This document shows positions 30,055 through 37,030 of a DNA stretch of 37,030 bases, piece by piece. The notes beneath the pieces are model-generated. The model saw only the letters and a list, made by a program, of their open reading frames with translations, ran no database searches and was not told the DNA's origin. Position 1 is the stretch's first letter; each line of letters starts with the position of its first letter. The translations under genes and the position numbers were made by a program. This DNA is from Nemertoderma westbladi (taxonomy: Eukaryota; Xenacoelomorpha; Nemertodermatida; Nemertodermatidae). The DNA is taken from positions 1 through 37,030 of the forward strand of contig JAUCBJ010003393.1 of NCBI GenBank assembly GCA_032718475.1, given 5' to 3'.

Positions 30055-30129
30055 CCCAACTGGGATTCGAACTCGTAACCTAACTGTAATGTAACCAACG
30101 CCTTAACCATCTGACCACTGCGCCAATAG
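30055..30129 (-). other. tRNA-like unit in right LTR
   Basis: Same as the unit in the left LTR, with A and B boxes unchanged. It lies in U3, upstream of the CCAAT and TATA boxes, in the same direction. Confidence 0.65.
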
Positions 30130-30263
30130 AGTCACCTATGAATTAATTTTTTACCAATATGAATAGGCATATTACGTTACTGCAATTAAATCAAAATACG
30201 TCGGATTTTAGAAAGTTTTTACGTTACACTACAAATGCTACTTAACAGTGAAATAATCCATCA

Positions 30264-30630
30264 CCTGATCTAATATAATCCATTGACCCTTTGCTACACA
30301 TAATTAACTTATCATTGGTACCCGGAATTGTTCCTAAAGGTATGAAAATAACAAAAATTATCTTCAGCATATAAATATCTTAATTACTATCTACAAAGCA
30401 AAAAATTTTCGAAAAATTCGTTATAAATTAAGGTGTTATAATGTTGTTAGTGTCCTAACTTTCTTTATTGAAAAGTTTGTTTGTACCAATTAAAATATTA
30501 TTTTTAGAAAAAAAATATCACATCACATCTCGTTAATCTGGGTTTTAAAGAGGACGTTCGCCAGATTTAGCGAATTATCAGACGCTGTAGAAATTTCCAA
30601 ATAGATCTAAATTAGTTAAATTAAAAAGGT
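30264..30630. other. A+T-rich spacer
   Basis: No coding, repeat or structural signal that I can support. This is the outer flank of the giant element. Confidence 0.6.
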
Positions 30631-31300
30631 CTAAATTAGACCTAAGCTTTCGATACCGTCGACCGTAACATTCTATGTCAAAGATTGGTACATTATGGAA
30701 TTCGGGGTATACCTCTGGAATGGTTTAAAAATTATCTCTGCAACAGATACCAATACGTTCAATATGGTTCGAATGCATCCTCACTTCGGCCTAACACCAT
30801 GGGGTACCCCAGGGATCCATTTTGGGCCCAGGTTTGTTTCTCATGTATATTAATTAATGACATTGTGGAATGTTCTAAACTTTATTCCAGAACAAATTCG
30901 GCTTACATTGTACCATACTCTAGTTAGTCCATATCTGTTGTTTGGTTTAATATGCATTCCAAATAAAAGGAAAAAATAAAATATCCAAATAAAAGCAGGA
31001 AGACATACATGTATCGTTGACAGTGTGTTACTCTAATTTTAAACACAGAAAATCTTTAATAAAACTGCCAATTGAATTTAAGCTCAAAATTTATTTTTAA
31101 TTAATAGACAAATCACACACGTTCTGCCTCAAATTAACGTTTGCCATTGCTCAGAACATTGTATACTCAAAATACCGCCCGCCATCTATCAGCCCCAGCT
31201 TTATGGAATGACCTACCACATTAAATTATACACTCAACTTCCTTGGCCCAATTTAAACGCAGATTAGATGTAAACGAATCGTCAATCTAAATATAAAACA
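30631..31300 (+). pseudogene. Degraded LINE RT fragment (jockey/CR1-like)
   Basis: In pieces of different phase this shows AFDTVDRNIL near 30640, YGIRGIPLEWFKNYL and RYQYVQYGS (30685-30780), then GVPQG and GPGLF across a shift, and INDIVECSKL. After a gap missing the catalytic YADD box, SPYLLFGLI (30925), NRQITHVLPQINV (31105) and RHLSAPALWNDLP (31177) represent the C-terminal end. The order matches the last third of a jockey- or CR1-type ORF2 with a large internal deletion and many stops. It is an old, inactive copy. Confidence 0.75.
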
Positions 31301-31404
31301 ACAACTCTTGTCATAACAGACATTAATTTCTATATTTGAATCTTTTACCTGTTCGTATATTATATTATTCATACATTATATAAATGACTGCTACCGAGGG
31401 ATAG

Positions 31405-32647
31405 CGCTACTTTCGTGTATGCTAAAAACATACACGTCTATCTTAGCAATGAGACTCTACAGCTGGGTGGAACGCAACGGCATACTCCCCGACGCCCAAT
31501 ACGGGTTCAGGAAGGCGCGATCCACGATAGACGCCGTTAGATGTCTGTACTACCGTATAAACATTGCAATTCAACCAACAGGCGGACACGTTTATTGCGT
31601 TTTTGTAGACTTCCGAAAATGTTTCGATTCAATAAATCGCGAGATCCTATGTATGAAATTATCGAATCTTGGAATAAGTCGTAAGTTCATCACAGCGATA
31701 TGGGCCTTGATATCTATAAACTTTGTATGTATCTGCGTTGGAATTCACATATTGGAACCGATCGCACAAACAATTGGCGTAGTGCAGGGTCATAAACTTT
31801 CATTGCAAGTCTTTTCATTGCGGACCTTCCTGCATGCATCGTAATCGCTTCTATATGGGTTATTATGTATGCTGATGACCTTGTTATTGTTGGTGACACA
31901 ATCGCAGACGTACAAATCAGCTTAAATAAATTGGCAGATTATTGTAAAACGAATGGGCTCCAGGTAAATCTCGATGAAACCAAAGCAGTAAAGTTCCGCA
32001 AAAGAGGTAGATTATCATGTAATGATGTTCTAGAATACAACGGCCAATCAATTGAATTCCAGAATACTTTCCAATACCTGGGGGTTATTCTATCTACTAA
32101 AAATGGCGCACGTGGCCACTTCGATCATTTATATTCAAAAGGAGTCTCCAATTGTGTAATGATCGCTACCAAGGTGAATATGCGTATAATATCGATCGAA
32201 TCATCAAAACGTATATGGCAAGCTATACTGCCATCAACATCCTATGGCTGTAGCATATTCGCACACCACAGTGAAATCACACAACTGGACCATATTCGCC
32301 ACGATCGGGCTTTATACTGGAAGTTGTGGTATGGAATTAGCAAGTTCTCATCATCAACGGCGATCCTCAATGCAACTGATAACCCCCTGGATTCTGGAAT
32401 ATACCTGACTGGACTAACCGGATTTCGTCGTCGCTCTGCCGCGCTGCTTATATCGAACGGCTGCCACCACCGAATATGTACAAAAACAAACTGCTGGAGA
32501 CCCTCAGATGAATGCGTGTGTTGGATGTGCGGCTCCCCTGCAACTACTAAGGAACACTACCGCGAGTGTACACGTATACCGCAGTGCACATCGGAGCTGA
32601 GGACAGCCCTATGGCTAATAATGACAACAGACAAACCATGTATATAG
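31405..32647 (+). pseudogene. 5'-truncated LINE RT and C-terminal domain
   Basis: Two frames joined by a shift near 31805 encode an RT: LPDAQYGFRKARSTIDA, then VFVDFRKCFDSIN with the first catalytic Asp, IGVVQGHKLS, and MYADDLVIVGD at 31865 with the catalytic pair intact. The long C-terminal part has FQYLGVILS, then a Cys/His cluster CVCWMCGSPATTKEHYREC close to the end, like the terminal zinc-binding motif of several LINE ORF2 proteins. The frame ends at 32647, directly before 23 consecutive C. The 5' part including any endonuclease is missing, as is usual for truncated LINE insertions. It is distinct from the LINE at 1-5421 and from the one at 33366. Confidence 0.85.
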
Positions 32648-32650
32648 CCA

Positions 32651-32673
32651 CCCCCCCCCCCCCCCCCCCCCCC
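32651..32673. repeat. Poly-C tract of 23 bases
   Basis: Homopolymer immediately after the stop of the LINE fragment. It may be a degenerate 3' repeat tail or a later expansion, and the length may not be accurate in the assembly. Confidence 0.9.
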
Positions 32674-33365
32674 GGACTGTCCGTATTTTTACCTTTTAGT
32701 ATTGTATTTTATTTACTTATTTTGCTGTATTCAGTTTTTATAGAGTCTAATCAAATGTGTTCCATATGTTGGATTAAATATACAATCAATTAATGCATAA
32801 GAAACCGCCATGGGATAAGGTTGATAAAGTGGTTACTGCAGTAATAAATATTAGATACTGCAGTAATTAAGAAGTTCTTAGCTTCTTTCCTGTCTCAATT
32901 TTTCCGCAGATTTTTGGACAATATGGTGGTGAAGAAAAACAAAACCGCATTTTAGACATTTACGTCCCTGATTGGCTAGAGCTACAATAAGGCCTAATAT
33001 ATTACAATAATATACTATTAGTTGACACACAAACTTGGGGGCCCATCCATTCAAACAAAATAGTGGAGTAGTAGCTTACTAGGCCCACATGAGCACCTGT
33101 AGCTGGTGTTTCTATGGCAATTTCTATGGCAATTTCGTGTTATGGGGCTATTTTTCGAAATAAATAAAAGACACTGTAATACATTTTTTCGAAACATTTT
33201 TCCACATCCTGGGGTTGAGCTGCGTCGATTGATATAACTTTCATTGACGGATGAGCTATAGCTTCAGAGACATACATACATTCATAGATAGGTACGTTTA
33301 CAGTAAGAAGTCCTAACGAACTTCTAATAATATAGTAAACTTATTATTAAACAATTAGATGTAAT
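32674..33365. other. Noncoding spacer between LINE fragments
   Basis: No gene. Small repeats only: TTTCTATGGCAA twice in tandem near 33110-33135, and TACTGCAGTAAT twice near 32836-32876. Confidence 0.6.
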
Positions 33366-34485
33366 AACGCAAAGGGTTTATATACTGGTATGGTAATGTT
33401 GGACCTACAAAAGGCTTTCGATACTGTAGATCACGAAATTCTGCTTGGTAAGTTAGGCCTGATGGGTGTAGGTTCTATAGACTGGTTCAAGTCCTACCTG
33501 TCAGACAGAGGTCAAACTGTAGTCATTAGCAAATCGCAGTCTACTGTACAAGAGATTACCTGTGGTGTACGGCAAGGTAGTATATTAGGTCCTCTGCTTT
33601 TTGTATGCTATGTAAATGATATGATAAGTAGTATAGATCCCAATTTTAAACTCATTTTATATGCCGACGACAGTGCTCTTATTTTCTCTCATAAAGATCC
33701 TATCCATATTTCCCAAAAGTTAAGTGCAGTTCTAGAATCCTGTAATGAGTGGTTGGTTGATAATAAGCTATCCATTCACTACGGTAAAACTGAAAGTATT
33801 TTGTTTGGTTCCAAAAGAAAGTTAAAGAAGGTAACTAAGTTTGAAGTCACTAGTAATGGACATAAGATTGAAAATAAAAAGGAAGTTAAATATTTAGGCG
33901 CCACATTGGATAACTGCTTATCAGGAGAAAGTACAGTGAAAAATATTTTCTCGAAAGTTAACAGTAGGCTAGGTTTCTATACAGAAATAAAAATAGTTTG
34001 AACACCGACTCCCGCAAGTTACTTTGCTCTTCTTTAATACAGTGTCACATGGACTATGCGTGCTCTTCTTGGTACAGTATGAAGGCTTAACCAAACAGCT
34101 TAAATGTAAATTACAAGTAGCTCAGAATAAAGTAGTACGATTTATTAAAGACTACAAACCTAGGCAGCACCTAACTCCAGATGACTTTTCTGAATCTGGA
34201 CTACTTAACTTAGATAGTAGAGTTAAGCAGCTACGCCTTAACCATGTGCATAAAGTGTATAATGGTAAATGTCCCAATTACCTAAAACAAAAATTCAACA
34301 GAGTACGCGATACACACTCTTACAGTACCAGAGCTAGTGCTTCAAACTTCTACCTCCCGAATTGTAAATCCTTTGAATCTGATACTTTCTTTTTTAACGG
34401 CATAAAAAATTGGAACGCTCTGCCTAATGAAATTAAAAACCTAAATAATCAACATTCTTTTAAATCTGCATGTTCGCGCTTTTGA
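33366..34485 (+). pseudogene. 5'-truncated LINE RT (jockey/CR1-like) and C-terminal region
   Basis: It opens abruptly inside RT with [18 protein letters not shown] (first catalytic Asp), then [13 protein letters not shown] and [12 protein letters not shown] at about 33655 with the catalytic pair, and [10 protein letters not shown]. It shifts or loses a few bases near 34000-34030 and continues in 34024-34485 with AQNKVVRFI, NHVHKVYNGKCPNYL and FFFNGIKNWNALPNEI, the usual C-terminal end. Sharp 5' truncation and good conservation mark a fairly young dead-on-arrival copy. The 3' end after 34485 has no clear tail. Confidence 0.88.
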
Positions 34486-35811
34486 AGACCTTTAGCAGTT
34501 TAACCTGCCAAAATTTATATGTCTTCTAGTTAATTAAAACCACTTTAGCATACGACAATATTTTATGCTAATACGCAAAACATTAGCCGAAGTCAGCCCA
34601 TGCGCGATCATTCACCCGATGGATCTACACCCGGGAGACTGAATTCGGATGCTTGAATTGGATTATTACAGTGTAAGGTTGTAGTGTATACCTAATGTAT
34701 TATTCGATAGATCGTTAATAATTAATCTCTGACAGATATTATTGGCTTTCGGGAAATATTAACAGTTCCTTTAGGACGTGGCGCTTTATCTATTTAAACA
34801 GAACTAAGACTTATACTAAACGCAACGATACTGCTTATGATTAAAGTATAAAACGTATTCTTTAGGAAATACTTTGTTACCAATCACAATCATACACACT
34901 ATTCTGCCGCCAGTCAGTACATTTGATCACACATAAAGAGAGCAGTAATTGACTCACGTAGGGTCTGCTAAATAACATTGGATTCAATACACACCACATT
35001 AATATAAATCGCAATTGTTATATATAGCCGGTCTCTCTAACCTGTAGTGTTATCAAGAAAATTGGGAATTGGGTGATTTATCCGTATTATCCAAATAGCA
35101 ATATTTCCATCAACAAATATTTACAATTAATAACTGACGGTAAAATAACAGTACAAACAATATGATCAATGCAATTAAATTAAGTGAGTATGTTAATTAA
35201 GATTGATCAATTAGTTAAGATTCGTTAGGTTAGGTAACAGTTTATACTTTCGATAATTCAAGCAGTTTACGGTACAGCAGTATCTATCCAAAAATGCCGA
35301 TGTTTCTGGCTTAGACAGCAATAACAACAAAGTATCAAGAAAAAACAGTAAGACTGAACACTCTCCTTATGATCGGCAGAAAAGCTACACGTCGACAGGA
35401 AAAACCGCCCTGATTGGCCCAAGCCAAACAAAGAACCACGCGGCCAATGGCTGTTTCCATGTCAGCAACCAGCTGCTAGATGTCGTAATATGAATCATCA
35501 CGGCTAAGCTGTGAAAGGTGGTTGGTGCATTACAAGTTTTTTGTCTTACCATGTCCGCTAAAACACGTATATAGCAGAATGATTTTTATGTCCGTTAAAA
35601 CACCTGTAAAGGTACCTTGCGGGCGAGGGGAATATATATACAGTTAGAAAACCTTTTTTAGAGTATTCCAGCGCCTGGGGGGGAACTGGCCAGCAAAGGC
35701 AAACGTATCAGTTATCCCACAAAAGCTTTTACACTGCTCCCAGAAAATGGGATTTAAGTCTATAAAATATACAAAATCACAGTTTCTAAAATACAAAAAT
35801 ACTCTAAACAG
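34486..35811. other. Noncoding region downstream of the second ORF3 copy
   Basis: No gene is supported. On the minus strand this is the region 3' of the ORF3-like gene and might contain its LTR. A CCAAT box in GGGCCAAT context lies near 35415, as in the giant element's LTR, but I could not align the two. ATGTCCG.TAAAACAC occurs twice (35551, 35589), and AAAATACAAAA-type words occur at 35763-35795. Confidence 0.5.
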
Positions 35812-36561
35812 TTAGTCTTTCTTGCGCGGACGGCGTTTACGTAGTTTTTTGAAGCTAGCAAGAGTCCTTTTCTCTTTGGGGCGAGCCACTTTACTAGGAG
35901 GGCTATAACTCCTGGGTGAAGGGTGCAATATGATTGCATCAGAAGGTATGGGATTGCGATCGGTATATCCGCCGGTCGAAGTACCGGGTTGATTAACATC
36001 AACGTCAGGGGAGAGGGGTCTAACGGCTTTGAGAGCTCGTTTCAAGACAGCCGCTCTTACGGGTCCTTTACGAGTGGTCTGAACGAGGGCCGTGGGTGGA
36101 CCATAGGCCGTTAGAAACTTCCTTGGTTTAATGGTTCTTTCTAATTCGCGTTCGCGGGCTCGATACTCGTAAGGCCGTCGATATACTTCTTGTAACTCAG
36201 GGTGTGAGTTGACGAATAAGTCTCCATAGGCAGGGTCTTGACGGATAAAGTTTATTAAGTTGTAAGACTGGATGTCACTCGGATTAATGCTCCTGAGAAA
36301 TTTACGCACATATTTGGTTGAAATACATTCTCCAACGCGCTTCAATAGTTCATAACTTGATAGGCGCGATTTCTGCTCGACGGAGGCAAACAAATATGGA
36401 TGGAACGCATAAACTCCTTCATAGGCGCGTCCAGGATAATAGCGATGGCGTGAATCACAATGTAAATCAGTGTTCGCTTCCCAAGCTCTGATGTAACGTA
36501 GTGTGATCATTTCATCTACGCTTTCCAAATCGTGATTAAAAAGGGCAATCGAAACTGGCAT
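35812..36561 (-). CDS. C-terminal domain of a second ORF3-like protein
   Basis: The 249-residue frame begins at ATG 36561 inside the end of the zinc-knuckle frame (26-base overlap, +1 phase). It contains YYPGRAYEGVYAFHPYLF and SSYELLKRVGECISTKYVRKFL, which line up with FPMRSHLGFWAVNP and QYDELLEVLD of ORF3 in the giant element. Distances from the last zinc knuckle are nearly equal (34 versus 35 residues). It goes on with YRRPYEYRARERELERT, a Pro/Ser-rich segment (HPSPRSYSPPSK) and a strongly basic end (KKLRKRRPRKKD). Function is unknown. The overlap could reflect a one-base indel in the T5 run before the stop, a programmed +1 shift, or a separate start. It is intact after its ATG, unlike the first copy. 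Confidence 0.7.
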   Translation of the reverse strand: MPVSIALFNHDLESVDEMITLRYIRAWEANTDLHCDSRHRYYPGRAYEGVYAFHPYLFASVEQKSRLSSYELLKRVGECISTKYVRKFLRSINPSDIQSYNLINFIRQDPAYGDLFVNSHPELQEVYRRPYEYRARERELERTIKPRKFLTAYGPPTALVQTTRKGPVRAAVLKRALKAVRPLSPDVDVNQPGTSTGGYTDRNPIPSDAIILHPSPRSYSPPSKVARPKEKRTLASFKKLRKRRPRKKD

Positions 36562-36862
36562 GTCCCTTTAGTTGACAATGGTGACATTGAGTCATAAATT
36601 GAGGGCAAACCGCAAAAATGTGCAAATTATTAAATCTGCAATACGCGCAATAAATTTCCATCGCCGGTTGTTCGTGGAAATAGGAACAGCGGACGTTTGT
36701 GTCCATGGGCGTAACATGGTCTCTCGATGCGCATAACCGACAACGTTGCCGAGAAACATAGTTGGCATGGCGATAATCGTACGCAGTGAGACACTGTGGA
36801 CCTTGATACCATTCTAGGATGTAATCGTTGTCGCTGTTCCGAGCGCGATAGGCTGAATCTCC
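36536..36862 (-). pseudogene. Zinc-knuckle region of the second ORF3-like protein (partial)
   Basis: The minus-strand frame open from 36862 to TAA 36536 has a Cys/His set: CRLCASRDH, then YCAYCRFNNLHIFAVC (CX2CX5HX4C) and CHHCQLKGHASFDC (CX2CX4HX4C). The last two are separated by six residues, exactly as in the giant element's ORF3, including the unusual X5 in the middle knuckle. The first knuckle is incomplete. A TGA at 36863-36865 closes the frame upstream. A different phase upstream (acidic, TDWEDEPICLESEE) probably continues the protein beyond the right edge, so a frameshift near 36850 is likely. The knuckles imply nucleic-acid binding; no more can be said. Confidence 0.7.
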
Positions 36863-37030
36863 TCAGATTCTAGGCATATTGGTTCGTCTTCCCAGTCTGT
36901 TACGAATAGAATTTTCGTGATCTATTCTCGGTTTATCGTTACGACTCCGCTGGGTATGATATTTAAATAGAACCATTTCCCTTTAGGGTGTCTACATCGT
37001 CCGTATCATGTAAATCGATAGGATGGCCGG
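36863..37030 (-). other. Window edge: probable upstream coding of the second ORF3 copy
   Basis: One minus-strand phase reads an acidic stretch like the Asp/Glu-rich stretch before the knuckles in the first copy. It is too short and too close to the edge to annotate further. Confidence 0.4.

Larger units (their letters stand above)
12361..30263 (-). mobile_element. Giant BEL/Pao-like LTR element with a third zinc-knuckle ORF
   Basis: Direct repeats at 12361-14361 and 28675-30263 bound a 14.3-kb interior. Both repeats begin TGGGCGAGTC and end ATCA on the plus strand. On the minus strand the interior reads gag, protease, RT, RNase H, integrase (all BEL/Pao by motif), then ORF3 before the 3' LTR. 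Promoter boxes in the repeats point the same way as gag-pol. A 20-bp hairpin repeat is scattered through the interior, including the spaces around ORF3, which argues that ORF3 belongs to the same unit. At 17.9 kb it is about twice the usual BEL/Pao length. All frames are damaged. No target-site duplication is evident (GACAG on the left, CCTGA on the right). Confidence 0.8.
28675..30263 (-). repeat. 5' LTR of the giant element (right copy)
   Basis: This copy is 1589 bp with the same ends as the left copy, shorter mainly because it lacks the 371-bp block. On the minus strand it runs U3 (with a tRNA-like unit, CCAAT and TATA boxes) into a long R/U5, then into the leader before gag. The base pairs just inside it (minus-strand TGTATTAGAATAG) do not look like a standard TGG primer-binding site. 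Confidence 0.85.

Noticed and set aside
36630-36812. 60-residue minus-strand frame
   Set aside because: It is another phase of the zinc-knuckle frame, which has the Cys/His spacing and matches the first ORF3 copy.

Overview
This is nuclear DNA of a metazoan, packed with retroelements. No cellular gene is recognisable. The evidence is two BEL/Pao LTR retrotransposons (a lineage known from animals), remains of at least four non-LTR (LINE) copies, long A+T-rich intergenic DNA, and frequent TAGGCCTA and ACCGGTAC words. A marine invertebrate is my guess, at low confidence.

Layout. (1) 1-5421, minus strand: a LINE with a 711-aa ORF1 (RRM-like domain plus six 75-bp repeats), an AP endonuclease and a reverse transcriptase (RT) that runs off the left edge. 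(2) 5422-12359, plus strand: a compact BEL/Pao element (here 'BEL-A') with gag, protease, RT, RNase H and integrase, broken by two frameshifts and one stop. (3) 12361-30263, minus strand: a very large LTR element (here 'giant element') of 17.9 kb. Its direct repeats of 2001 and 1589 bp begin TG and end CA. They carry CCAAT and TATA boxes pointing toward gag, and a tRNA-like Pol III promoter unit. The interior reads gag, protease, RT, RNase H, integrase (BEL/Pao type), then a third long reading frame, ORF3, where env would lie. ORF3 has three zinc knuckles and a conserved C-terminal domain that I do not recognise. (4) 30264-35811: degraded LINE pieces and noncoding DNA. (5) 35812-37030, minus strand: a second, diverged copy of the 3' half of ORF3, running off the right edge.

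The most unusual signal is a 20-bp hairpin, GGAAGGCTTGCGAGCCTACC on the element's coding strand. It occurs twelve times, always in the same orientation, only inside the giant element. It lies in gag, protease-RT, the RNase H-integrase linker, ORF3 and noncoding DNA, and it is read in all three frames. One copy has a compensatory U-A to C-G change. Nine stops in the main part of gag (ten to its end) and four in ORF3 interrupt otherwise continuous frames without shifts, which suggests decay by C-to-T transitions. A 177-bp near-perfect palindrome sits at the gag/protease boundary.

All elements here look defective. The giant element, and especially ORF3 with its second copy at the right edge, is the best candidate for something undescribed.
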